Assembly: GCF_030445035.2 (NCBI RefSeq)
Contig: NC_080683.1
Span: 22,161,528 to 22,225,527 of the forward strand
DNA: 64,000 bases
Source of the DNA: Dasypus novemcinctus
Lineage: Eukaryota > Chordata > Mammalia > Cingulata > Dasypodidae
Direction of reading: 5' to 3'
Every line of letters begins with the position of its first letter. Position 1 is the first letter of the stretch. The position numbers and the translations under genes are program-made. Positions 47,490 to 59,206 of the stretch are shown here, one piece after another. Under the pieces are notes generated by a model. That model did no database searches. It saw nothing but the letters and a program-made list of their open reading frames with translations, and was not told the origin of the DNA.

Positions 47490-47600
47490 GGTCTGGAATC
47501 AGACAAAGCTGGCTGGAATGTTGGCTTTAAGACTGTGGGACCTGGGGAGGTTAAGTGACTTTTCTGGACCATAGTTAGTTCCTCTGTACACATTTCTGAA
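47490..47600 (+). repeat. MIR SINE fragment
   Basis: 'ctggaatcagacaaagctgg', then 'ggcttta...gactgtgggac' and 'ggaggttaagtgacttttct' match the MIR 5' half on the plus strand. Confidence 0.55.
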
Positions 47601-48114
47601 GGCTATAAGGAGAGATACAGCCTTTAAGCACTTAACACGTGCCTGAGACACTGGAATTATTCTAAAAGGTAGGTGTGTTCTCATCACCCTGGAGAGGTTT
47701 CTGTGGAGGCAGGTTGCTGGGGCTGGGCCTGAAGTTCTATGTGCCCTGGGCTCAGCTTGCTGTCTCATCGTGCAGCTGCTTCACCAGGGCTCCCCAAGGC
47801 ACTCAGCCAGAGCTGATTGGCTGGAGACCCCTCTTGCCAAGGAACTTACAACTCTGGACCTCATTTTCTCATCTTTAAAAATGATTTAAATGAAAAAGAT
47901 TTAAGAAAAACTATGGTCAAGGGCTTCCTGATTTCCCCCTGAAATCACTTCCAGGTTCCTGGCAGGAGAGCAAAGGAGCAAGGACACCAGAATGGCTTCT
48001 CTAGGGAGCAGAAGCACTGTGGGCAGAGGCATTTCCAACAAATGGGCTTTAATTCCTTTTCCAGGTTGGTCAAATCACAGGCCCCAGGATGCAGGGGCTG
48101 GGAGGCACCTCAGG

Positions 48115-48245
48115 CCACGGAGTCGACATTGTCCACTTCACAGGTGAGAACACCAAGGCCAGAGCAACTGGGCAACATGCAGGGAGCATACACTAGGACT
48201 GCAGTGGAGTCAGAGCCGAAACCTAGGTCTTCAGAGTGGTAGGGA
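48115..48245 (+). repeat. MIR SINE fragment
   Basis: 'ttgtccacttcacaggtgag', 'aacaccaaggccagagcaac' and 'cagagccgaaacctaggtct' match the MIR 3' half. Confidence 0.6.
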
Positions 48246-48649
48246 GTATCCTGATGTTCAGGCTTGCAAGTTTTTGAAAACACAGTGCTTGGGTTGTTTC
48301 CTGTCTGAACTTGTTCACTGACTTCTTTACTTTGGAGAACCACATTTAGCTTATGAATAGAAGGTAAGTATTAGGGTTGCAGATCAGTGCACCTCAGCCT
48401 CATGACCTAGCCCCAGTGCTGTAGGAGAGGTCAGAGGTCAGTGGGGGCTGCATCATGCCTACCTGTGGGGGTGAGGAGAAAGGACTTGCATGTTTGCTTA
48501 GCTTCTGTGGCAGCATCTGTTCTGAGGGTGTGTGAGGATATGGCAGGATGAAGCTGCAGGGACAGGGCACTCCAGTCCACCAGCCTCTGTGGCCTCAACC
48601 TGCAGGTGAAGGAGCAGAGTCCAGGGAGAGCAGCGCCTCCTTGGGAGTC

Positions 48650-48832
48650 TCAGCTGGCATTGTTGATGGAGTTCTGGGGACCACCCAGCAGATTCTCATA
48701 CTCACCTTCCTCTGCTGGGGACTGGCTCCTGAGAGGCGGATCAGCAGCTGGTGGAGCTGCCCATTGTAGAGAGTGGTACCCATCAAGAGGATGAGGAAGC
48801 TAAGGATCTGAGGAGGCTGGAGGCTCCCCCAA
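48650..48832 (-). pseudogene. SLC35F6P: SLC35F6 C-terminal fragment, likely processed copy
   Basis: Minus-strand frames give PPQILSFLILLMGTTLYNG and, after a one-base frame change, PAEEGEYENLLGGPQNSINN AS and stop. This matches the end of SLC35F6 (a lysosomal/mitochondrial DMT-superfamily membrane protein), including the last transmembrane segment (LQILGFLILLIGTALYNG in human, from memory) and the acidic tail with the LLGG motif. The homology stops abruptly at about 48832. Sequence further downstream on the minus strand may be 3' UTR. The 5' truncation and frameshift point to a dead retrocopy, although no poly(A) tail was found. Confidence 0.7.
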
Positions 48833-48839
48833 CACAGCA

Positions 48840-49350
48840 CCAGAATTCAATTTAATCTAATTCAGCACACATTCCTTGAGTGCTAGGTAGTACAGGAGAC
48901 ACAAAATCAAACAAGGCATAGAATGGGTCCTGGAGGAAGTTAAGAATCTAGTTGGGGAGACAGAAATATGAGGAAATGATTGCATACAAAGAGATAAATT
49001 ATACATGGTGTTCACAAAATATTAGAGAATGTGAATGAAACAGTAATCCATTTTACTTGGGGAAAATGATATTGGATATGGGCACTGAAAAATAAATGGG
49101 CTTTCACCAGTTAAACAGAGAGGTGGAACAACACAGGCATGGAATTACATGGCATATGTGAAGGGTAGTGATTAGGCAAAGCTAGAATACAGTGGCGATA
49201 GGGAGGCAAGGCAGGCAGTGGCTGGAGTTAACACTATAAAGGTAGCTGGGGCTAGGTTGCAAAGTGCTTTGCATTCAATCTTAAGGATGTTAGATGTTGA
49301 ATATTATCCCATGGGCCGTGGGGAATAGACGGTATTACAAGAAATGATTT
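48840..49350. repeat. Old L2-like repeat
   Basis: 'tctagttggggagacagaaa', 'ggaggcaaggcaggcagtgg' and 'caaagtgctttgcattcaat' resemble a common ancient LINE-2-type sequence. Family assignment is uncertain. Confidence 0.4.
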
Positions 49351-50415
49351 TGACTATAATAACTCTTTTTTGACTCCTTACTCACATTTAGAGAAATGTA
49401 AATACATATGAGCACACAGAGACCCTGTGATATTTTTTTTATCTTAAAAAGGAAAAGGCAGGAGCTTAAACTGGGACATAGCTAACCCACTATCCTGACA
49501 AATAATAAGTGTCAATAAGATGCTAAAGAATTCAAAACTACTAAAATAACTCTTACCTCCATGCTGGAATTATTCTTATAGCTGTGTAGACCTGCTTTCA
49601 AGAACCTTATAGGGAGTAACTAAATAAAAGTCCTTTCACTAAGTCCTGTTTCCCAAAAATTCTATTCAGAATACAGAGGTGAGGGAAGTGTAAATGAATG
49701 CTAGGCCAATGTCCATATCACGACCAATATTTGTTGAGGAAAGTGGTATGTTTTATAAATCTCTCTGGTTTGTTTTCCCTCCATGGAACATGATTTATTA
49801 GTATTAAATGATCTCTGACATTCTATGAATATACAAAGACTTTAAAATTGGCTATTTCCATTGTTCCTTACAACATGACACAATGGGAATGAGTTCACCT
49901 GCCAATCTATGGGAATACATGTTTGCATTCCACATTTTGATTTTTGGTTTTGCAATGGCCAAAGAATGTTCATGAGAACTCCATAAAATCATAAATGCAA
50001 AGTGTTTCTTTGATAAACTATATACAAGCATATACAAACAGAGAAACATAATCCAAAATATGCAAGAACAGCTGAACAATATCCAAAATAATGTGGTTTT
50101 AAACTATTCAACAAAGTGATAAAGTATATTAAATACTCGAAGGCCCATTGCTTCTCACTTTCTCTGTAACACTTCCAGCAAGTAAGGCATCACTCAACAT
50201 ATTGGAAGTAGAGAATTCTCTTCATACCGGTGTGGGACTCTCTCAGAATTTGACTTTATTCTGTTCACTTTGAGGATTTCAGGTGTGTTGTCTCTTTTCT
50301 CAGCACAGACTCTTGTATTAATTAATTCTTATGGGAAATAAGCCCAATCACAGACAATTAGGAAAAACAATTAGTTCTTTCAGTTTATCTCACAAGCTAT
50401 TTTCTCTTATTGGAG
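49351..50415. other. Nothing recognised
   Basis: AT-rich DNA upstream of RHAGP with only short chance open frames and no splice-flanked exon or repeat I can name. Confidence 0.4.
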
Positions 50416-51235
50416 CACTCTTCCTGCAGCTCCATGCCACTCCTTATTCCCCATTGCCTGTCATCCTTCAGGGCTCAGATAAAATGTCACTTCTACTGCA
50501 AAGCCTTCCTTAACCTGACATTTTAAATTAGGTTCTCATGGCATTTTATTTCATAGCACTTATCATCGTTGGTAGCGTGTTATATTTATGTGATGTTTTT
50601 ATGTTTATTTTTTTAAAGATTTATTTTTTTTAAAGATTTATTTTTTATTTATTTCTCTCCTCTTCCCCCCCCCCACTTGTCTGCTCTCTGTGTCCATTTG
50701 CTGTGTGTTCTTCTGTGACTGCTTCTATCCTTATCAGCAGCACCAGGAATCTGTGTTACTTTTGGTTGTGTCATCTTGTTGTTGTGTCAGCTTTCCTTGT
50801 TTCAGTTCTGTGTGTGTGGTGCCATTCCTGGGCAAGCTGCACTTTCTTTCCCGCTAGGCGGCTCCCCTTATGGGGTGCACTTCTTGTGCATGGGGCTCCC
50901 CTACACAGGGGACTCCCCTACATGGGGACACCCCTGCGTGGCACGGCAGTCCTTGCGTGCATCAGCACTGTGCATAAATCAGCTCCACACGGGTCAAGGA
51001 AGCCCGAGGTTTGAACAGTGGACCTCCCATGTGGTAGGCGGCTGCCCTATCCATTAGGCCACATCCGCTTCCCTGTTTTTATGTTTAGATGTCAATTTTT
51101 TTAGGATGGCTGTTTCCTCACTAGTCTTTTGGCTCTGTGAGGACAAGGGCTCTGTCTCTTTGGTACATCTTTTGTTATCTAGAGTCGCACCATGCCAAGC
51201 ACATAGTGGACAACTGGTAGATATCTTTGAGTGGC
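50416..51235 (+). repeat. L2 LINE 3' end split by a DAS SINE
   Basis: 'gggctcagataaaatgtcac', 'aaagccttccttaacctgac' and 'catagcacttatcatcgttg' before the SINE continue after it as 'ggctctgtgaggacaagggc' and 'gccaagcacatagtggacaa', the normal L2 3' order. Confidence 0.7.
50608..51073 (-). mobile_element. DAS SINE inside an L2
   Basis: Minus-sense DAS element with a doubled tail segment (two 'ttaaagattta' units) and head ending 'ccacatccgcttccc'. The target duplication tgtttttatgttta lies at 50594-50607 and 51074-51087. Confidence 0.9.
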
Positions 51236-52203
51236 TTGAATTAAGAACAGGTTGATGAGTGAGGAGGGGAACCTCCCAAGGAAGTCCAAGTGATATGAAG
51301 ATTGCATTTTATTGATGGATATGTAGAATTGCATTTTAATTATGGATATGTAGAAACCCAACAGTAATTTTAATATTACTGCTCACTCTCATTCCAATCA
51401 GTGAGGGAGTCTCAGGATCTCAGTGCCATGAACAGAACTGGGGACCAAGCTTAAACCATGAAGTTTGGGATGACCAAATATTTTAAACTTTTGACACTGT
51501 GACCCTGAAGATTCCAACAGCCTTTAAAAAAAATCTCTTTCTTGACAGTTCTGAACCACAAAGAGAGCAGGAGGAAGGGTGGGAATGTTCTAAAGTGAAA
51601 ATAGTTTACCAGTTGCCTAGTTTGCCTCTGAAACCACAAGAACAGATTTTCTAGCTCCTTTATTGGCTTCCTGTAGGTGAGGTAAATTTGAAAGAATCCT
51701 TAATAGGTAAATCATATTCTCATCCCAGACTGATCCTTAACTTGTCATTTGGGACTTTATGAAAGTGTCAAACTTTTTTCATTTTAATTTCTTATTCTAT
51801 ATGAAATGGGGCTAATAGGTTTTATTAGGAACTTTGAGTTGAGTTTGCTTGTTTTATTGGTGAAGAGGAATAAAATAGGACCATCACTACTTTTAAATTG
51901 TGTCTCTACCTTGCTTCATTGGTTTTAAATATTTAAATAGTTATTCAAGCACCTAACTTTCATGCTTGTCTGAAGTCTAGTGATTTCTTATTCACTAGAC
52001 TAGGAAGTTTCCCTAGTATTTCCTGAATGTTTTACTTCCAGAAAGAAACCTTGGGCTCTATATAGTCTAAGAGGATGGTTAATCCAACTTCTCTTCTAAA
52101 GAGGGGAGAAGACTAGAACATTTTTTGCTGTCATATGATATATAGGGAAGAAAAGATTCTTGTCCTTCCCACAAAGGTTGTTTCCACCTTCTCAGGGCTA
52201 TAG
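51236..52203. other. Nothing recognised
   Basis: No exon or assignable repeat seen. A short internal direct repeat lies at about 51302-51358 ('gcattttattgatggatatg' and 'gcattttaattatggatatg'). Confidence 0.4.
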
Positions 52204-52208
52204 CTGAA

Positions 52209-52689
52209 TGGCCGAGAGCTCTTCCCTGGAGACTCCTCTTCATGTAACGCTGCTGTGCTCAGCATTGTTTCCCAAACTGTTGCCGCCTTTCTCCACCCCT
52301 CCTCCCCTTCCAGCTCCCGCCGTCCTTCCCGCCAGTCCCGCCCATATTGCCAACCCACAATCTGCCCTCTTCCCCAGTAACTGCTTACCTCAGGTCTATC
52401 CATCAGCTTCAGCGTGTCCACAGCCGCCCCTTAGCTAACCCTCCCTTCATCACGCCCCTCCCTCTACCCAACCCTATATAGCTAAGTGTACTTCCGTAAT
52501 AAAGCAGATCTGTTCTTGCACTCAAGCGGTCTCCGTGGTTTTTCCCCAACCGCGTGTCCCCCACGCCTGGAGAACCGGTGCGCCCTCTTGGGGCACCCCC
52601 CGCCGGCTGATCGGCAGGAGCAAGCCCCTCCGACTCTTGGGCCTGAGCGAGGACGAAACCCTCTCGCTCAGCTACACCAAACACTTACA
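52209..52689 (+). mobile_element. Solo LTR, class I ERV-like
   Basis: Begins TGGCCGAGAGC and ends CACTTACA, with near-matching flanks ctgaa (52204-52208) and gtgaa (52690-52694). It contains a TATA box (ccctatatagc, about 52474), AATAAA at 52498-52503, and a GC-rich U5-like region. The polyadenylation signal about 25 bp after the TATA box is the compact arrangement of gammaretrovirus-like LTRs. No retroviral coding sequence remains. It lies about 230 bp left of the start of the right duplication copy. Confidence 0.65.
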
Positions 52690-52789
52690 GTGAATTAGGT
52701 TATGGGATCAGCGGAATCAGCTCAGCACACCCCGAGCAGCTGTCCTAGAGGCTTCAACATTCTTAACATTATTTTGTGCTGTGGCCAGT

Positions 52790-53760
52790 TTTGGCTCTTA
52801 GTTTTATTGAGGATCCCTATTATGTGGTGAGTCACTTTTCTCTTGATGCTTTCAAGATTCTTTCCTCAGCTTTGGCTTTTGATATTTGATTATAATATGT
52901 GTTAGTGTGAATTTATTCTTTTGGAGTTCTTTGCACTTTTTGGATGTGTATCTTCATTCTTTCATTACATCTGGGCAGTTTTTAGCCACTGTTTTTTCAA
53001 ATGTTATTTCTTCCCCCTTCTCTCTCTTCTCTTCTGGGTAATCCATAGTGGGTATGTTGGTACACTTGATTATGTCACAAAGGTCCCTTAACATCTGATC
53101 ACATCTCTTAATTTTTTTCCTGTTCCTTCTTTATTTCTTTGTTAATATTTTTTTGAGCACATTTAAGATAGTTGATTTAAACACCTTATTTAGTTAGTCC
53201 AAGTCTGCACCACCTCAGATGTGTCTTCTGCCATTTTATTCTTTTCCTGTGAATGGACCATTCTCTCCTGTTTATGTATCTTGAAATATTTGGTAGAAAA
53301 CTGGGCATTTTAAGTATTATTATGTGGTTACTCTGGAAACAAGATTCTTTCCTTTCCCCAAAATTTACTGTTGTTGATTGTTGAGGGCTGCAATTACCTA
53401 TTTGCTTAGTGTCTTTCCCAATCTATTTTTGCAAAGACTACCTTCCTTATCATGTTTGGTCACTGAATCTCTATTCTTATACCTCAGTGGTCAGCCAGTG
53501 ACCTGAAAGATGGTTCCTTAAATCCCTGAATCCTGCCCGACCCCCAAAAACAACAGCAACAACAAAAAAAACACAACAAAATCAAGCACGAATCTTCTAG
53601 TTTTTGTACCTTGGCTGTGAGCTGGGTACTCCTTCATGCTGAGGCAGCCAGCTACACTCTGCCTTAGCCTTTACTTCCTGTTTATGCAGACCCACAAATC
53701 TGCCAGAGTTGCAACCCTAGGGTCCTCACAGCTCTTACTGATCATGGGTCTGGTCCTAGG
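52790..53760 (-). repeat. Old L1M 5' region, antisense (right copy)
   Basis: Matches 12603-13451 from 'ggagttcttt' on and extends about 130 bp further left in the same L1M sequence ('gatgctttcaagattctttc'). Confidence 0.55.
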
Positions 53761-54097
53761 CATATGTTTTGAATAAAATTGAAATAGCTGTTATTCTGAG
53801 GGGTAGTCAATGAACACCCATCAGAATCAGGCCAGGAAGAAAACTAAGGTCAATAGTTGGAGAAGACTGGATTTTGTGCCCTGAAAAAGGAACAGAACCT
53901 AGAACCTAGGTCTCTTAGAGGATGGAATTTAGCCCTCTGTCAATAGACAAAAGAATTTGACAATTTACCTTATGAAGCCCAACAGCTAGAGTGATGAGAA
54001 GAGAACACACAAATTAAGTGATTTCTAAACAAGCAGAGCTTTTGGAGAAGGTCTCCCAAAATCTTCAGAGCTCTCTTATCTTGTACAATGAACAGCT

Positions 54098-55866
54098 ATA
54101 TGTATTCTATATCTAACCTTTAAACTCATCACTATATTCCATTTTACTCTTAATGGAACCTGGCAATATATTTGGCTTCACTTTTCAGGAAGTTTTGGAT
54201 CACAGAGATGTTCAACAATGGCAGGGGAGGAATACTGGTGTGGGATGTTATTGACAGGGGACACATGGTTGGCAGGGAGTTCTCCAGGGTATATATTCAG
54301 GGTACATAAAAATGTTTGGATATTTTCATAGTGGATACAATTAAAAACAACAAATGAGGGAGTGCTGACTTCCTAGCCAGGAGAGCTCTATCACAGTCCC
54401 TAAAGGAACAGCAACAATCCCCCAAGTGCAATGGCAAAGACCAAAAAAGAATGAAGGTCCAACAATGAGCCCTTGATACCAATGACTATGCTTGTGAGCC
54501 TGTGCACCTGAACTAAGAACACGGCCTAAGGCTGCAGGGTGCCTAAGAGTTGCCTCCTGAGAGCCTCTGTATTGCTCAAATGTGGCCAGTCTCGAAGCCA
54601 AACTCAGCATGTAAATGTGTCGCCTTCCCCCCAGTGTGGGACATGACTCCTGGGGATGAGCCTCCCTGGCACCAATGGATTACTGACAAGTACCAGCTGA
54701 TGATGTAACTAGAAAATGACCCTGAATAAAAGGGTCAACTCCGACCAGCAGAATATCTCAATCTACATATAATACCAGGAGTTAAAAATGCTTTTTGACC
54801 TGAATCAAAGGGGGAAATGGAAAGGACAAATGAGTTTATATAGCTATGAGTCACCAAAAAGAGCTGGGAGGTTATCAGAGGGATTGCCCTTATGCACACC
54901 TCAGCAGAGTCCCAGAGACAGATAAAGTAGATACAACCCCGGGTATTGGTTCTTCTGAGGGCTACAGAGACCCACGGGTTCTATGGTTATGGCAGATGGA
55001 GTTCGGTGCCATGTCGGTTGGCCCTACTTTAGTGTTTGTGTTTCTGTGTGATGGAGCTGGACTCAGATGTGATCTTTGTCCACAAGCCTCTCCTGTTACT
55101 TTTACCAGAACTGTAGTTGGTGCTAGGGTTTAATATATACCCAGGGGACCTGAATCTCTGGACTGACCATGTGATAGCCAGGCCCTGAGCCTCAACAGAC
55201 TTCAGCTCCTACACTCTGGTTTATTGGACTTACCCCACTCAGCTAACATGGAGTTGAAGAAGATCAACCACCACACCAGGGACTCTACAGCTGAAAGCAG
55301 GAGGATTGCATCCAGCATTCATGTGGAATCTTAGGCCCCTCTTGATATAGAAGTGGAGTGGACACAACCATTCCAAGGTCCAGTGGATGGAGGAATAGAG
55401 TATGGATTAGAGTGGACTTACTGATATTCTATTCATGAACTATTGTGATTAGTAATTGAAGAAAATGTGGCATTGGTGTGGAGAAAGTGGCCATGGTGGC
55501 TGCTGGGGGTACGGAATGGGAGGAAGAGATGAGATGTGGGGGTGTTTTTGGGACTTGGAGTTGTCCTAGGTGGTGCTGCAGGGACAGTTACCAGACATTG
55601 TGTGTCCTCCCATGGCCCACTGGGTGGAATGTGGTAGAGTGTGACTATGATGTGGACCATTGACCATGAGGTGCAGCGGTGCTCAGAGATGTATTCACCA
55701 AATGCAATGATTGTCTCATGATGATGGAGGAGTTTGTTGTTATGGGAGGAGGAATGGGGTGAAGGGGGTGGAGGGAATATGGGGACCTCATATTTTTTGA
55801 ATGTAATATTAAAAAAATGAATAAAGACAAAAAATAAAATAAAAAAAAACCAGAACAAAATGAAAA
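54098..55866 (+). mobile_element. A-tailed retroposon of unknown family, present only in right copy
   Basis: Left copy reads straight through 'gaacagcttaaaaactgttg' at this place; the right copy has 1.77 kb inserted after 'gaacagct', ending in a long A-rich tail 'aataaaataaaaaaaaa'. The 3' part is shared with 26465-27030. No reverse transcriptase or other domain is seen, and the longest open frame (95 codons at 54846) has no recognisable motif. It is either a long non-coding 3' part of a LINE or a non-autonomous retroposon. Confidence 0.75.
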
Positions 55867-57373
55867 AAAACTGTTGGTTATTACAAAGGCTAGGAAATTA
55901 TCTCAGCTTTCACCAAATTGTCTGGAATTGCAGTTAATAATAATGGGCCAATCTTTCAGATTTAGATGAGAACAAAGAAATAGTAAACACTTCCTTAAAC
56001 AGGTCATCTAAGTTAAGCTTGGGATTTTTAATCAAATAAGACATTTAACCTAAATAGGATTATTTGCCATCTTAAATATTTTTTTGGAACAGGTAGGGTA
56101 TAAAATAAACAATGTTATTTAAATGCTGATAGAGCTGGACTGAACTTTGAACTTGAGCAATAATAGTACATACCCTCTCTAAAAGAGAATTATAAAATCC
56201 TTTAAGGAGATTCCAGCATAGCACATATACAGCATGCTGATGAGCACACACACACACACACTTAGCTTTGCTAGACCTGCAAAAATGAACCATGGTTTGC
56301 AAACAAACAAGCAAACAAAATCCATAGATGAGTTGAAAGAGCAGATAAGCTTGTTAAGACAATAAAATAAAGATGGGCAAGATAGTAGATCTGGTAAAAG
56401 ATCCAGCAGATTTTCTATGTGAATAACAGGAGTGCTAGAAGAAGAAAAGATATAGATGGATAAGGGCAATTATTAAAAAATAAGATACTTATGTGAGTAG
56501 AAGAAAGACTCAAATCTCCAAATTAAAATTCTTCAAAAATCCCAGGCAGAATAGGAGAAAGAAGATATGTACTATTGTGGAAAAGACCACTAAGTCAGAA
56601 TTTAAAAATAAGACTTTACTGTTTAAAAGAACTGCATTGTAGGAATACAGAGGGAGAGCATTCACAAGCGAGGAGTTGGTGACCATTATTACAACAGAGT
56701 TCCTTAGCACATCAAAATAATAGGCTTTGCTACATGAGTTTACCCAAGATCTTCCAACATTTGCGTTATAATCAGCAGGGCAGGCAGGGCTCTATGACAC
56801 GCTGGTATTGAAGATGATTTTTTATGATGATCAGAGGGAGAGTGGAGAGTGCAATTTGTGTTTATAAGTGAGCACACTTCAAAAAGTCTATTGGAATAAG
56901 GTACTGATGTACATTTGAAAGAAGTTATCCATTTGTCCATTAAAATATTTAGGGTCTATAAATAAATTATACTATTTTCCAGGAGAGTAAAATATTAAAT
57001 AATCAATTATTAGTTGTAATTTTGAGGTTTAATTTTTAAGTTCCAGCGACGGTTCTATTAATTATGGGAGGGCATATCTAGCAAGATTCCAGGACTCCAC
57101 GGATAAAAGAAAAATCTTAAATATTTCAGAGAGAGACAGAGTGAGAAAGAAATGTTAATTTATTCCCCTAGAAATACTTTTATATGATTGTACCTTGGCT
57201 GTGTTGAAACTGAGTTCTTAAAAAAATTATCCTACATTGTAAGAGATATTAACTTGAATTTTCATAGTAATGTGTGATAAGTAAATTTATTTTGACTGAG
57301 TACCACTAATATGAGGAAAATTTATGTGTATGTATGTGCTTGTTACTAAAAGAACTGAAGACAAATGCTGTGT
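55867..57373. other. RHAG 3' flank (right copy)
   Basis: Unique sequence shared with 14.88-16.38 kb of the left copy. It holds a 17-bp CA run at 56244-56262. No gene is seen, and the plus/minus open frames here occur in both copies with different breaks, so they are not conserved. Confidence 0.6.
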
Positions 57374-57379
57374 TTTATT
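57374..57379 (-). terminator. Candidate polyadenylation signal of RHAG (right copy)
   Basis: AATAAA on the minus strand, about 590 nt past the stop codon. A 3' UTR of about 0.6 kb would be reasonable for RHAG. The left copy keeps the same signal (16385-16395, twice). No closer AATAAA was found between here and the stop. Confidence 0.45.
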
Positions 57380-57968
57380 ATAATTTGATTCCATGAAAAT
57401 TTGTGTAAATTAGACTTTGATCTGAAAGTTTTTAAACTCTTCTTGCAAATGGTAAACATGCAAAAGGAATTAAGCAAAAAAAAAAAAAATGCTCAAGCAA
57501 AGACATAACATTACTAACCAGACCATTTTAAAATTAATGAAGATCTACCCAAAACAATCATATTACTGTTTTATACCTGCATATTTTTTTTTCATTTTTC
57601 TTATATATTTTCTTACATAGATTTTTGTTTCAGTGGTTTCAGTTTTATGATCTTTGGGATTGAAGATGTAGTGTCTACATTAAGAGAATGAAATGATCAG
57701 AAAATGTTAATGTAAACTTATCTCTATTGGGAAAAATACAAAAAAACTTATAAAATCTTCATCCTGTACCTACACACTGGCAGTATATTCTGCATTCTAT
57801 AATGCATTTGAACATCTATTTTATGTGTCAAATCCCTTTAACTAAACTATCAATGACTATGAAGACATAACACCAGAAGTAAAGGCATTTTCATATTGGC
57901 CATTGGGGCCTGAGATCCATCCACTTATTCTAGATGATCACAAAGAAGCTGGAGCCCATGAATGGTAT

Positions 57969-58043
57969 TTAGACTTCAGGTTCCAATTGGTTGTGGCTGC
58001 CATTTTCATGGAGATGATGGTCATGTTCTATCGACCGAGGGAC
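57969..58043 (-). CDS. RHAG: RHAG exon 10, cytoplasmic tail and stop
   Basis: After TTTTAAG it encodes [24 protein letters not shown] and TAA. The tail is histidine-rich and longer than the few residues I recall after the same junction in human RHAG (YWK-VPKTR). Confidence 0.9.
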   Translation of the reverse strand, partial: VPRSIEHDHHLHENGSHNQLEPEV

Positions 58044-59206
58044 CTTAAAAGAAAACAGAATTGGCGTACTTTATACAGTGTCTCTTAACTGGGCCTGTCA
58101 GAGGTTACTATTGAAACAAAGGTGTTTTCTGTAATTATTATCCAAGTTTAGGAAGAACTGAGAGGAAATATTATTTGAAGTGGGGAAAAATTAAAGAAAA
58201 AAATATTTATCCCACCCCCCTTGACAATATTTCCTCAAACCTGTTCTTAACTGAAAATTCCGTTGAACACACCCAAACATCTATCACTCTTAAGTTTTGT
58301 AGAAAATAACTGGGGAGAAAATGCCAGTAGAATGAAGAGGTAGAAACTGGAGGACAGGCAGAGTCTGACATTTTGCTTCTCATAGAACCTTTGTGATAAT
58401 ACTAAGCTCTTGAGGAGTACTCATTGAGATTTTTCAACCTTCTATACTCCACCTGCTTTTGTCTATTTTTACATATGGTATAAATCTCACATCATTGCCC
58501 AGGATTCTTATTATTTTCGTGACTAGTTTTTTAAATTGATCTCAGAGGAGTAGAAGGGGATTTGTCACTTCAATTCCATCTTTCTTTCATATAGTTTCTG
58601 CTTAGGAAAAACCATAACCTCTGATGTTATCTAGCTAGACACATTTCAAATAAATAATGTACATATAAGTAGAGAGTCCATCCAATTTCATCCCAGGGAT
58701 TCCACACCAACATCTAAGCTTGTGATGAGCCAACTTTCACTAGTGAGTCATCGTTACAGCCTTGTCTAGGACATAGTACTGTACCTCCCAGTAAACAGAA
58801 TCATCGAAGCAGTACTGGTCAGGTGGCTGTCCCCAGATGGGTAACTTAAGAATTAAACCTGTGAAGGTGGGTTAAAATAAGACATATTATGAAGATGAAG
58901 AGGAAAACTTACTTGCATAGCAATAGAAATGCTATTTTGGTAAACCCCAAACTGCTCTAAATAGAAAATTTTTAAAAATACACTGTTATAAATTCATCTG
59001 CTTGAGTTTACATGGTTAAGTTATGTGCCAGAAGTTTAGAATATTTTAGAATTTATCAAGTGACACATTTATTAATCATCTATTATGCTAAGGGCATTGG
59101 GTAGAGGGAAGTATTTACTTTTAAATGCTAACCTGTCATCAGCCCTCCGACAACCGCTGTTCCGATGGAAGAACCTAGAGCAGCCGCCTGCATGGCAATG
59201 GTAGAC
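57969..59206 (-). CDS. RHAG: RHAG exons 8-10 (3' end of the probable functional copy)
   Basis: Three exons on the minus strand, 59206-59133, 58858-58785 and 58043-57969, separated by introns of 274 and 741 bp. All have AG acceptors and, for 8 and 9, GT donors. Joined in frame, they encode the last transmembrane helices and cytoplasmic tail of Rh-associated glycoprotein. No stop or frameshift is present, in contrast to the left copy. Exons 1-7 must lie beyond 64000. In erythroid cells the protein forms trimers with Rh polypeptides and passes ammonia and probably CO2. The intact state of this piece is seen. That the whole gene is functional is an inference. Confidence 0.9.
58785..58858 (-). CDS. 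RHAG: RHAG exon 9
   Basis: 74 bp after TTCACAG: (G)[24 protein letters not shown], then GAG/GTAC donor. The motif LKLPxWGQPxDQxCxDDSVYW matches human RHAG with few changes. The frame joins exon 8 through a split glycine codon. Confidence 0.95.
59133..59206 (-). CDS. RHAG: RHAG exon 8
   Basis: 74 bp between CCTAG and [33 protein letters not shown](G). This glycine-rich helix is nearly identical to human RHAG ([20 protein letters not shown]). Confidence 0.96.

Noticed and set aside
57903-58088. A 61-codon plus-strand open frame
   Set aside because: It is the antisense of RHAG exon 10 and its flanks. The minus-strand reading has the splice site, the frame and the homology.
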